From assembly GCF_001896955.1 (NCBI RefSeq), contig NZ_MKRN01000154.1:1-48798 (forward strand): 48,798 nucleotides of DNA, written 5' to 3'. The stretch is from Nitrobacter sp. 62-13 (GTDB lineage: Bacteria; Pseudomonadota; Alphaproteobacteria; Rhizobiales; Xanthobacteraceae). Below the pieces are notes generated by a model. That model was not told where the DNA came from and searched no databases. It saw only the letters and a list, made by a program, of their open reading frames with translations. The position numbers were made by a program, and so were the translations under genes. Shown piece after piece: positions 1-7,363 of this stretch (position 1 is the stretch's first letter; each line of letters starts with the position of its first letter).

Positions 1-398
1 TCCTTGTCGAGAAAAAGCCGATACAGTTTATTGGAGAGATCATAGTGGTGCGCCACATTTCGTCGGGCAAGTCGGCGGGAATTGTGCTGAGTCAGGCTGC
101 TAATAATTGGACGCGCGAGCCGAACCAGCCAACCATCGTGCTGCCCCGCATAATTCCTGCAGAGGAGGTCCATGAGATCCCGCAACGTGCCGCGCTCAAG
201 ACACAGCGAGCCGTCCATGTAGGACTCGCCAAGATAAAGGTAAGGATGAAGAGCAAGCTTCAGTGGTGTAAAGAGGCCATTCAGCCGTACCACCACCTGT
301 GGGCGGTGCCCTTCACCATAGCGAGCCTGGCGGCCGTCTGGCCAAATAATACCGAGTGATCCGTTTTGAACTAACCGCCGAAGATATGCATCCAGCAC
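1..398 (-). pseudogene. cfa: Cyclopropane-fatty-acyl-phospholipid synthase, N-terminal part, frameshifted and cut by window edge
   Basis: Reading the minus strand from a GTG at 398 (preceded by GGGGAGG about 7 nt upstream) gives a protein with the features of the N-terminal region of CFA/mycolic-acid synthases: FGEARRVLDAYLRRLV-like start, then YGEGHRPQVVVRLNG, LKLALHPYLYLGESYMDGSL and LRDLMDLLCRN. This frame ends at a TGA at 94-92. Reading continues in another frame as RRLARRNVAHHYDLSNKLYR and LFLDK up to base 1, the hallmark entry to the SAM-dependent methyltransferase domain. So a one-base indel near 95-105 splits the gene. Either it is a pseudogene or there is a sequencing error; the rest lies outside the window. 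The family methylates unsaturated membrane phospholipids using S-adenosylmethionine. The gene lies directly downstream of a fluoride riboswitch, which suggests fluoride-induced membrane modification; that link is inference. Confidence 0.75.
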
Positions 399-456
399 GC
401 GCCGCGCCTCCCCGAACTGCGGTCGCAGGCGTCATGCGTACAGGCAGACACGCCCC

Positions 457-474
457 ACCGCAAAATACTGCGGT
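457..474 (-). promoter_or_regulatory. Small hairpin abutting the third fluoride riboswitch (possible expression platform)
   Basis: On the minus strand ACCGCA-GTATTT-TGCGGT forms a perfect 6-bp stem immediately after the ACTCCTACC end of the riboswitch and shares its last bases. Formation of this hairpin would compete with aptamer closure, so it is a plausible switching element before the cfa ribosome-binding site. No run of U follows, so an intrinsic terminator is not supported. Confidence 0.35.
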
Positions 475-528
475 AGGAGTCATCAGCACCGAGGCAGTTT
501 GATTAAAGGGAGACTCCATTCCCCATCT
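470..528 (-). promoter_or_regulatory. Fluoride riboswitch (crcB motif) upstream of the cfa-like gene
   Basis: The minus strand reads GGGGAATGGAGTCTCCC, an A-rich joint with AAACTGCC, then GGTGCTGATGACTCCTACCG. This matches the fluoride aptamer: the GGGGA/TCTCCC pseudoknot, the GGAGTC/GACTCC helix, the AAACNGCC segment and the invariant CTGATGACTCCTAC 3' end. It lies about 75 nt ahead of the GTG start of the cfa-like gene and in the same orientation. Fluoride binding normally turns expression on. It is the third such element within 12 kb. Confidence 0.9.
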
Positions 529-529
529 C

Positions 530-558
530 ATGCTCGTCTGCCGACGACGCGACGTCAA
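530..558 (-). promoter_or_regulatory. Predicted promoter for the cfa riboswitch transcript
   Basis: On the minus strand TTGACG (558-553) is followed after 17 nt by GAGCAT (535-530), and the riboswitch begins a few bases later. The -35 box is good and the -10 box is weak, so the call rests mainly on position. Confidence 0.35.
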
Positions 559-702
559 GAGGTTTTAAGGAGCGACCGGCATTGGAATCTGTTCAGCGAA
601 GCAGGGACGTAACCATCTCAATCGGAGGCCAGTGTTTCGAAAGAAGTAATCGACAGACTTGGTGGGTTAACATCCGTCTCGCGCGCGGCTTTCGCCGGTC
701 GA

Positions 703-2838
703 TCAGTGCATCATGAAAACCGGCAAGCGGGTGTTCCTGAGAACTTCATGCGTCACCCCGCCGAATACGCACTCGAAAATCTGGCCGAAACGAAACGCGC
801 CCATAACGATGGCATCAGCCGCGAGCGCTTCGGCTTCCGACAATAAACGCGCACCGATATGTTGGCCCGGCTGGGTATGCACATGCCGGACCTCGGCCGA
901 AATGCCTTGGTCCTTCAGAAATCCCAGCGCTTCCGCGCAGCCCTGGCCGGCTCCGGTTTCGTCGACAGCGACGATCGTGAGTTGCCTGGCCGCTCGGAGC
1001 CAGGGTATCGTACGCGCGATCGCCTTGCGCGCTTGCGTCCGCGGTTTCCACGCAATCACGATGTGCTCGCCCAATGTCGGGGGGAGGTCGCCTTCGGTTG
1101 GCACAAACAGAACCGGACGACCGGTATTAAAGATCGCGGCGTGCAGCGCGTCGGCGGCATCGAGATTATGCGGCTGTGCTACAGCAATGAGCCCGGCGCC
1201 CTTTACCTCGGCGACCAGGGAAGATGTGATATCGCCGACATGTTCGAGCCATTTGACGCGAGCACCGGAAAACGCCAGCCAGCCTTCAAATATATATCGA
1301 GCCTGATGTAATCGCTCTTGGGCGGTACCTTCGCGCAGCTCACGCATCGTTTGAAGGTCGATTTCCTCGGCGGCTGCGATGAGCTTGTCGGGATCAACAC
1401 AGATGTGAAGCGCTGTTAACGGAATATTCCCCGCGAGTTGCGCCGCCCGTTGAGCGACGGTCAGACACCGGCGGGCTGAAGAGGCCTCCTCGATCACAGC
1501 CACGACGTCCTGTCCCGAGGACACGGAAACCTCGGCGGTGCGGAGGTTATCCTTAGAGCGAGCGTGATCTGCGGCGAAGGGAGACAGGTAGAAGCTTTGG
1601 CCGGCAACCTCACGCTCAATTTCGAGCAGGCGATTGTATTTCGCCAGACGCTCGCCGCGGCAGGGAGCGCCAGCCTTGATCTGACCGCCGTTCATCGCGA
1701 CAGCAAAATCCGCGATGAACGGATCGTCGGTTTCGCCGGAACGGTGGGAGACGATGTAATTCCATCCCGCTGCGCGGCAAGCTGAGATGGCTGCGACCGT
1801 TTCGGAAACGGTGCCAATCTGATTAAGCTTGATCAAAGCGGCGTTGGTTGTTGTCTCGGCGACGCCGCGCTCGATCAGCTTGGGGTTCGTCACATACAGA
1901 TCGTCACCGACGATCTGGACCGATTGTCCGAGTTCAGCGATCTGAGCCTGGAAGGCCGGCCAATCGTGCTCGCCGAACCCGTCCTCGATCGAGACAATAG
2001 GAAAGCGCTTGATCCAGTTCCTATAAAGCGCTTCGAGAGCGACGCTATCCATTGTTCCGGCGCCGGACTTTTTCAGATCGTACGAGCCATCGCGGCAGAA
2101 CGACGAAGCAGCCGGATCGATTGCAAGGGCGATCTGCTCGCCTGGAATGAACCCGGCACGCTGGATGGCTTCAACGATCAGCGAACAGGCTGCGTCGTTG
2201 CTGTCCAGGTTCGGTGAAAAGCCACCTTCGTCGCCGACGCCGATGGTGAGACCTTTCTCGATGAGAAGGTTGCGAAGCGCGTAATAGGTTTCGGAACTCC
2301 ACCGCATAGCCTCGCGGAACGATGGTGCGCCGTGCGGCACGATCATGAATTCCTGGAAGTCGAGAGAGTTCGCGGCGTGAACTCCTCCATTGATGACGTT
2401 CATCATTGGAACGGGAATGCGGTAGCCCGCTGCATTTGCGAGATAAGCGTATAGTGGCTTCTGGGAGACCTGCGCACCGGCGCGGGCAATCGCCATCGAC
2501 GTACCAACAATCGCATTGGCGCCAAGACGCGATTTCGTCTCGGTCCCATCTGTTTCAATGAGAAGGTGATCAAGATCGGCCTGTTTAGTCGGATCACGGC
2601 CACGGATCACACGGCCGATTTCCTCCAGATTGGCGATCGCCTTGAGGACTCCGCGGCCGCCATAGCGCTTGGGATCTCCATCCCGCAGCTCATGCGCTTC
2701 GCTCTCACCGGTGGACGCTCCCGATGGTACTGATGCAAATGCGCGGATGCCACTTTGCAAGCGGACTTCGACGCGCAGTGTCGGACAGCCACGCGAATCG
2801 AGGATTTCGTCTCCGAGCACCGCAATAATTCTATCCAT
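703..2838 (-). CDS. eno: Enolase fused to a C-terminal tandem universal stress protein (UspA) module
   Basis: Of 711 residues, the first ~425 are a full phosphopyruvate hydratase (2-phosphoglycerate to phosphoenolpyruvate, glycolysis, cytoplasm). Visible motifs in order: PSGASTGESEAHELRDGD (~38-55), LDFQEFMIVP, GVGDEGGFSPNL with the catalytic Glu, the metal-ligand Asp in LAIDPAASSF, SIEDGFGEHDW, VGDDLYVTNP, the catalytic Lys in ALIKLNQIGT, VSHRSGET and IKAGAPCRGER. The last ~270 residues are two Usp-like alpha/beta domains ending in the typical GAFRFGQIFECVFGGVTHEV and LRNTRLPVFMMH. Ordinary bacterial enolases are about 430 residues, so the fusion is unusual. The ATG at 2838 has a GGAGG site. 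Enolase is inhibited by fluoride with phosphate, and a fluoride riboswitch with its own promoter lies 140 nt upstream. This is probably a second, fluoride-induced enolase that keeps glycolysis running. Confidence 0.95.
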   Translation of the reverse strand: MDRIIAVLGDEILDSRGCPTLRVEVRLQSGIRAFASVPSGASTGESEAHELRDGDPKRYGGRGVLKAIANLEEIGRVIRGRDPTKQADLDHLLIETDGTETKSRLGANAIVGTSMAIARAGAQVSQKPLYAYLANAAGYRIPVPMMNVINGGVHAANSLDFQEFMIVPHGAPSFREAMRWSSETYYALRNLLIEKGLTIGVGDEGGFSPNLDSNDAACSLIVEAIQRAGFIPGEQIALAIDPAASSFCRDGSYDLKKSGAGTMDSVALEALYRNWIKRFPIVSIEDGFGEHDWPAFQAQIAELGQSVQIVGDDLYVTNPKLIERGVAETTTNAALIKLNQIGTVSETVAAISACRAAGWNYIVSHRSGETDDPFIADFAVAMNGGQIKAGAPCRGERLAKYNRLLEIEREVAGQSFYLSPFAADHARSKDNLRTAEVSVSSGQDVVAVIEEASSARRCLTVAQRAAQLAGNIPLTALHICVDPDKLIAAAEEIDLQTMRELREGTAQERLHQARYIFEGWLAFSGARVKWLEHVGDITSSLVAEVKGAGLIAVAQPHNLDAADALHAAIFNTGRPVLFVPTEGDLPPTLGEHIVIAWKPRTQARKAIARTIPWLRAARQLTIVAVDETGAGQGCAEALGFLKDQGISAEVRHVHTQPGQHIGARLLSEAEALAADAIVMGAFRFGQIFECVFGGVTHEVLRNTRLPVFMMH

Positions 2839-2974
2839 GACGTCCTCCGTCCCCTTTGTGCGACATCAAGGGCGCCAAATGAGGAATCCTCACGCAGGGG
2901 TCGCTGCGGGATAAATCCTGTCGCGGAGAACGAGGGACTATGGAGTCACAACTTTCCTACCACGATCATTCGCG

Positions 2975-3024
2975 CGGTAGGAGTCATCAGCCTTTCGGCG
3001 GTTTCGGGGGACTCCATCCCCATC
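2975..3024 (-). promoter_or_regulatory. Fluoride riboswitch (crcB motif) upstream of enolase-Usp
   Basis: The minus strand reads GGGGATGGAGTCCCCC, GAAACCGCC, then GAAAGGCTGATGACTCCTAC. All conserved aptamer parts are present: the GGGGA/TCCCC pseudoknot, the GGAGTC/GACTCC helix, AAACCGCC and CTGATGACTCCTAC. The element sits between its own promoter and the enolase start (about 135 nt), in the sense orientation. Confidence 0.93.
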
Positions 3025-3030
3025 TTGTTC

Positions 3031-3059
3031 ATGATACCTGCGCGAGCCTAACGGGGCAA
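3031..3059 (-). promoter_or_regulatory. Predicted sigma-70 promoter for the enolase riboswitch transcript
   Basis: On the minus strand TTGCCC (3059-3054), a 17-nt spacer and TATCAT (3036-3031) make a good housekeeping promoter. The predicted start would fall right at the 5' end of the fluoride riboswitch. Confidence 0.55.
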
Positions 3060-3099
3060 GCAAGCCACAGCAGCGGACGGAATCTTTCCGCTACCATTG

Positions 3100-3777
3100 C
3101 TATCCTGTGTGGGCGCGCGGCGCGCCGCGACCACGGCGGATTGACGGCGCCACACAGGAGCGTCCTACGATCAGTTCGGCGACGGCGGTGACGTTTAGAG
3201 GCAGATAAGACCGGCCAGGCACTTCGGCGTGGGTGAAAGTCTCTATCGCTTCGAACGGCGACATGGCCTTCGGTGGACCGCATTCAACCATTTGTCCTGC
3301 TACATATCGAATGTTCAAGTCCAGGAAGAGTCCCTCGACTGTTAAATGGCGTCCGGCGCGCTCAACAACTCGCGCCGCAGGAAACGTTCTGGTGATGGAA
3401 TCATGGAACGCCTGACGATAAATCGGCCGAAGATCATTGCGGAAATTGCGAAGACCAACCAACACGGCGTCAGGTACTGTTCCATACACCCGCAACAGCA
3501 ATGCAACCGTCAGCTCCATCAACTCCTCGAAATCGTAGGTGACATGCCGATGTCCCTTGGACTGCGCCTTGCCTGTTTCGAAAGGGATTCCGAGCCTGCG
3601 CAGGGATTTGATGTAGGAGTTGAAAGTCGATCCACTCACCCCACCGCGGAGGCCAAGCTCAGTCATTAGCCACATGGCTTGGCCATGTGTCAAAGCGAGT
3701 GCTGGCGCAGCGTTCGCTTCTGACTTCGCCGGAAGTCTGGAATTGCGCTTGCGCATCTCTGTCGGCGGCGATTGCAT
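3100..3777 (-). CDS. Putative DNA-binding regulatory protein (unrecognised family), last gene of the fluoride operon
   Basis: About 225 residues from an ATG at 3777, placed five bases after the DUF190 stop; a second ATG at 3756 is an alternative. A longer reading frame from 3876 would overlap the DUF190 gene and is unlikely. The N-terminus is basic (MRKRNSRLP). Residues ~25-80 (LTHGQAMWLMTELGL, then STFNSYIKSLRRLGIPF) look like a helix-turn-helix with a wing, loosely MerR-like, followed by HRHVTYDFEELMELTVALLL. I do not recognise the family. Its tight position behind crcB and DUF190 suggests a regulator or accessory protein of the fluoride operon. Function is inferred from context only. Confidence 0.7.
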   Translation of the reverse strand: MQSPPTEMRKRNSRLPAKSEANAAPALALTHGQAMWLMTELGLRGGVSGSTFNSYIKSLRRLGIPFETGKAQSKGHRHVTYDFEELMELTVALLLRVYGTVPDAVLVGLRNFRNDLRPIYRQAFHDSITRTFPAARVVERAGRHLTVEGLFLDLNIRYVAGQMVECGPPKAMSPFEAIETFTHAEVPGRSYLPLNVTAVAELIVGRSCVAPSIRRGRGAPRAHTG

Positions 3778-3781
3778 GCGA

Positions 3782-4126
3782 TTAGCTTTTGTTCGATAGC
3801 GATGTGGCGGCGCCGTAACGTTTCGCCGGCCAGGAGACGATATGCCTGCCCGGAACCAGATCGCCAAGAATTCCAATTGCAGCTTCAGCGACCTTCGGCA
3901 CGTCGAAAAACTGTATCATGAGGGGCAAGTCGACATTGAGACGGAGAATGTCGTCGGCGCGGACTTCTCCGCTTGCACCAAATCCGGCGATGCCGCGGAA
4001 TACGGTGACGCCCTCAACGCCGTGCTGATCCTGAAGCAGCGTCAGGATCTCCTGCATCAAGGTTTTTCGACGCCCGTGATCGGCCTCGTGCAAATAAACA
4101 CGGACCATCAGGATTTCTTCCGTCAT
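3782..4126 (-). CDS. DUF190 family protein next to crcB
   Basis: This 114-residue protein begins MTEEILMVRVYLHEAD and continues with QEILTLLQDQHGVEGVTVFR, GIAGFGASGEV and DLPLMIQFFDVPK, the typical fold of DUF190 proteins (PII-like, ferredoxin-type alpha/beta). Family members are commonly encoded beside CrcB/Fluc fluoride channels. Their biochemical role is not established; a trimeric PII-like sensor or regulator of the channel is one possibility. The start has GGAGAG four bases upstream. The gene lies 10 bases after crcB in the same operon. Confidence 0.88.
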   Translation of the reverse strand: MTEEILMVRVYLHEADHGRRKTLMQEILTLLQDQHGVEGVTVFRGIAGFGASGEVRADDILRLNVDLPLMIQFFDVPKVAEAAIGILGDLVPGRHIVSWPAKRYGAATSLSNKS

Positions 4127-4136
4127 GATTCTCTCC

Positions 4137-4511
4137 TCACAGGTTGCGCGCGACGTAGGCCCCTCCGAATGCAGCCAGAAAGCCGAGACCGACCGAGAGC
4201 AGGAGATACAGGCCGGCCTTCAGCGCCTCGCCGCCTTCGGCGAGCAGAAGCGTCTCCATTTCGAAGGTCGAAAACGTCGTATAGCCGCCGAGGAATCCGG
4301 TCAGGATTCCCGTACGGAGCGCTGGCCCAAGCGTGAGGCGCTCCAGGGTTTCCACGAACAGAAATCCCATAAAGAAGCTTCCCATGATGTTGATGCTCAT
4401 GGTGGCATAGGGGAAATCGCGGCCATAAACAGCCTGCACGAGGTTGGTCTGTGCAAATCGCGCCCAGCAGCCAAGCACCCCAAAGATCGCGATTGCTCCG
4501 TACGTCCACAT
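4137..4511 (-). CDS. crcB: Fluoride channel CrcB/Fluc
   Basis: A 124-residue membrane protein with four hydrophobic helices, the normal Fluc size. The conserved polar-track segment is seen as ATMSINIMGSFFMGFL (usually T-x-x-x-N-x-x-G-S-F), and the helix-break and central Na+ site motif as GFLGGYTTFSTFEME. The protein forms a dual-topology dimer that lets fluoride leave the cytoplasm. It lies downstream of the hydrogenase-like genes, ahead of DUF190, in the operon led by the fluoride riboswitch at 12.05-12.10 kb. An interspersed repeat separates it from the preceding gene by about 85 bp, which may tune its expression relative to the upstream genes. Confidence 0.96.
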   Translation of the reverse strand: MWTYGAIAIFGVLGCWARFAQTNLVQAVYGRDFPYATMSINIMGSFFMGFLFVETLERLTLGPALRTGILTGFLGGYTTFSTFEMETLLLAEGGEALKAGLYLLLSVGLGFLAAFGGAYVARNL

Positions 4512-4535
4512 CGTATCGTTAGCCTCTGCAAGACC

Positions 4536-4597
4536 AGAGCGTTTTCCAGCGAAGTGGATACCGGTTCGCGTGAAGAAAACGCGTCAAAACAAGAATC
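4536..4597. repeat. Interspersed repeat, copy A
   Basis: AGAGCGTTTTCCAGCGAAGT, GGATACCGGTTCGCGTGAAG, AAAACGCGTCAAAACAAGAA. The same element recurs inverted at 22804-22866 and in a diverged form at 47374-47432. It is of a type widespread in Nitrobacteraceae genomes. Internal complementarity (AGCGTTTTC...GAAAACGCG) allows a hairpin. One end contains the stop codon of the upstream membrane gene. Confidence 0.8.
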
Positions 4598-6572
4598 AGA
4601 CCAGCGTCAGCCCGAGGATCAGCACGAGGAGAATTCCGATCAGGCCAAGGTAAAAATTGAGATGTCCGGATTGCAACAGCCGCAGCGTGCGCGCCATGGC
4701 CTGGACGACCCGCACCGCGGGCTGAAACAGCAACGGTCCGAAGACCGGTGCGACGTCGTGCTCGAATACGAGCTTCTTGACAAAATATCCCTGGGCGTCC
4801 CCGTCCTGCGCGGTATCAGCCGTCGGTCGATAGACGAAGCTATAGAAGGTGCGCATCGCGTTGGAAAACGTCAGGGCGGTGGTGGAGGCGCGGACAGGAT
4901 CGGGCGCAAGGCCGCCGTACCAAACCGGTACCCGGCGGATCGGCCGGCGCCGACTCAGGACAACGAAGGCGATCGGAATCAGCGCCAGCAACGGCATGAC
5001 GACCATCAAGAGACTGGGCGAGATGAACGCGAACTTCGCTGTCAAGGGGACCAGTATTGGTCCGTCATGCATGAGGTTTGTGACGACGCTGCCGAACAGC
5101 CGCGATGTCGCGCCGTCCAATGCCGAAAGCCAGAGCGGCATGCCGACTCCAAGAGCGAGGACGGCCAGGCCAATAAGACCAACCGAGATTGAGTAGGCTC
5201 TCCGAATAGGGGCAGGTCGCTTTGCATTGCGCCCCAGCACGCCAAGGCCGATGACCTTGACGAAGGTCGCAAACGCGATCGCGGCGGTGAGGGCCAACCC
5301 CGCGCCGGTCAACGCTAGCGTCAGACGACCGCCGAGATAGGGAAGATTGAACCCCTGAAAGACGGTCTGGAAGACGTACCACTCGCTGACAAATCCGGCG
5401 ACCGGCGGCATTGCCGCAAGACTCATTGCGGCCAGGACAGCGCCGATACCGAACAGCCAATGACTTCCGGCGCCGCTATAGGCGATTGCGTAATTGCCGT
5501 TGGCTCGACGCAGGCCATCGGCGGCGATAAACAGCGTGCCCTTGGCCAGCGCGTGCCCGGCGAGATGCAGCAACGCAACCGTCCAGGCGAGCCCGGCCAG
5601 ATCCAGAAGCTGATAGCTGCGAAAGAGCATCGATGCGCCGAGCGCAACGACTGCGATCGAGGCATTCTCAGCCGAGGAAAAACTCAGGAGACAACGCCAG
5701 TCATCCTGTTGGAAAGCATAGAGGATGGTCAGGACTGCGCTGACGGTCGCCACGACGATCACGATCACGGCGAGCGTCGGAAACGCGCCATCGGGTGCGA
5801 CCGGCAGCCATTCCATCAACGATCGCGACAAAGCAAAAAATGCAGCGTTCAACACGACGCCGGAGAGAATTGCTGCCGATGCACCGCTGCCGGATCCGTA
5901 AGCACCGGGAAACCACTCATAGAACGGTAACAGGCCGAGCTTGGCGCCGAACCCGATCAGGAAGAGAAGGCCAATGCCAATCACCATTCCATAGGAAAGC
6001 GCGTTTGCCTCATGGATGAATTGCGTGAAACCGAGTGAGGCGGCGTGCAGTCCCAAAACCGCAACAGCGAGGATCAATGCGACGGCTCCGACTTCGAGCA
6101 GCGCCAACATGAACAGAACGGTTCGTCCTCGCGACGGGTCGACGTTATCCGACAGGATCATCACGGCGCCGCCGAGACTCATCAGTTCCCACGCGACGAT
6201 CAGTGCTGCTCCATTTTGGAGACCGAATACACCGAGCGCGCCAAGAAGGCTGATGGCGGCTCCGAGAATCCAGCCTTGAGAACCGCTTTGGGATGGCGAC
6301 ATCAACGCACAGGCAAAGCCGGCCGGAACAAGACCGAAGCCCATGAGCCAGAGCGCTTCCGGATCGAGACGAAACGCGACCGCTTCTCCCATGATCTGAC
6401 CGGGCAGCACGAACGCGGACGTCGCCGCCGGCAAGCCGATGATCGTTGCCAGGACGCCGGTCGCGGCGCCAACGGCCAATAAGACGCGGCCAATAGCGAT
6501 GAAACTGCTCAAACCGGCGACCGCTGCGGCGAGCCAGAGGATCACGCAAAGCAGCAAAGGTTGATTAGCCAC
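4596..6572 (-). CDS. hyfB: Hydrogenase-4 subunit B / NuoL-type proton-pumping membrane subunit
   Basis: About 658 residues from a GTG at 6572 (GAGGGGGA upstream; overlaps the previous gene by 8 nt). It is a many-helix membrane protein of the Mrp/NuoL-M-N antiporter-like family. Typical charged residues inside helices are kept: Glu in IVAWELMSLGGAVMILSDN, Lys in GFGAKLGLLPFYEWFPGAY with the family pattern SGASAAILSGV, and the Lys in GHALAKGTLFIAADGL. The C-terminal part has extra helices like HyfB. In the complex it should form one of two proton-translocating modules driven by the hydrophilic arm. It is the last structural gene before crcB. Confidence 0.9.
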   Translation of the reverse strand: MANQPLLLCVILWLAAAVAGLSSFIAIGRVLLAVGAATGVLATIIGLPAATSAFVLPGQIMGEAVAFRLDPEALWLMGFGLVPAGFACALMSPSQSGSQGWILGAAISLLGALGVFGLQNGAALIVAWELMSLGGAVMILSDNVDPSRGRTVLFMLALLEVGAVALILAVAVLGLHAASLGFTQFIHEANALSYGMVIGIGLLFLIGFGAKLGLLPFYEWFPGAYGSGSGASAAILSGVVLNAAFFALSRSLMEWLPVAPDGAFPTLAVIVIVVATVSAVLTILYAFQQDDWRCLLSFSSAENASIAVVALGASMLFRSYQLLDLAGLAWTVALLHLAGHALAKGTLFIAADGLRRANGNYAIAYSGAGSHWLFGIGAVLAAMSLAAMPPVAGFVSEWYVFQTVFQGFNLPYLGGRLTLALTGAGLALTAAIAFATFVKVIGLGVLGRNAKRPAPIRRAYSISVGLIGLAVLALGVGMPLWLSALDGATSRLFGSVVTNLMHDGPILVPLTAKFAFISPSLLMVVMPLLALIPIAFVVLSRRRPIRRVPVWYGGLAPDPVRASTTALTFSNAMRTFYSFVYRPTADTAQDGDAQGYFVKKLVFEHDVAPVFGPLLFQPAVRVVQAMARTLRLLQSGHLNFYLGLIGILLVLILGLTLV

Positions 6573-7353
6573 TGATTTGTCCCCCTCGCACGCGTTGGGG
6601 GGCGCGATCAAGGAACATCAACAGGGCCTGCAGGATCGCGGACGGATTTGGCGGGCAACCGGGAAGATAGAGATCAACGGGAAGGACACCCTCGAGTCCG
6701 GTGCCGCACGCGTAATTGCCTCCGGGAATTCCTCCCGACACCGCGCAGGTTCCGACCGCCATGACCCAACGAGGCTCCGGCATCGCCTCGTATGCAGCCT
6801 TGAGGGGCTCGAACATCGCGCGGGTGACCGGCCCGGTCACCAACAAGAGGTCGGCGAAGCGAGGAGATGGCGTGAAAAAGATCCCCAGTCGATGCAGGTT
6901 GTAAAACGGATTATTGAGCGCCTGAAGTTCCGACTCGCAGCCGTTGCATGATCCTGCATCGACATGCCGGATGTGCAGGCTTCGACGAAATGCTCTCCGC
7001 TCGGTTCGGTCCGCGGCTGGATGGCTCGTGCGATCATTCGACCAAACAAGGTCGGTTCGGTCACGAACACCGAACGCCCAATCGTGGGACGGCTCCATCG
7101 CGCCACCGGGGCATGCCTCGGTGCAAAGCTGGCAGACAACGCAGCGTCCATAGTCAACGGAAAGACCGCCGTCTTTTGCTTGAATGGCGTGCGTCGGACA
7201 CGCGGCCGCGCATTCCGCGCAACCCTCCTCACACAAAGCTGGATTGTAGCGCGGCATGCCCAAAACGCCGTCCTGCCCGTCGCTTGCTCCATCTTTCGGC
7301 CACGGCGTTGTTGCTTTTCCGCTCGCTAGTCCGAACAAGGTCCACAGCGCCAT
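6565..7353 (-). CDS. hyfI: Fused HyfH-HyfI homologue: 8Fe ferredoxin domain plus NuoB-like small subunit
   Basis: A 262-residue protein from the ATG at 7353 (AGGAGG upstream). Residues ~35-90 hold two 4Fe-4S motifs: Cys41, 45, 48, 52 in CEEGCAECAAACP and Cys71, 74, 77, 81 in CVVCQLCTEACP. Residues ~125-250 are the group 4 hydrogenase small subunit / NuoB fold, with CNGCESELQAL (Cys136, 139), VGTCAVSGG (Cys203) and LPGCPPNP (Cys233), the four ligands of the proximal cluster. In Escherichia coli HyfH and HyfI are separate; here they are a single chain, so two links of the electron wire are fused. The clusters are intact although the partner large subunit has no nickel site. Confidence 0.92.
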   Translation of the reverse strand: MALWTLFGLASGKATTPWPKDGASDGQDGVLGMPRYNPALCEEGCAECAAACPTHAIQAKDGGLSVDYGRCVVCQLCTEACPGGAMEPSHDWAFGVRDRTDLVWSNDRTSHPAADRTERRAFRRSLHIRHVDAGSCNGCESELQALNNPFYNLHRLGIFFTPSPRFADLLLVTGPVTRAMFEPLKAAYEAMPEPRWVMAVGTCAVSGGIPGGNYACGTGLEGVLPVDLYLPGCPPNPSAILQALLMFLDRAPQRVRGGQISG

Positions 7354-7363
7354 GGGATGCCTC

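Noticed and set aside
45-359. 104-codon plus-strand frame at the window start
   Set aside because: The opposite strand carries recognisable cyclopropane fatty acid synthase sequence over the same bases.
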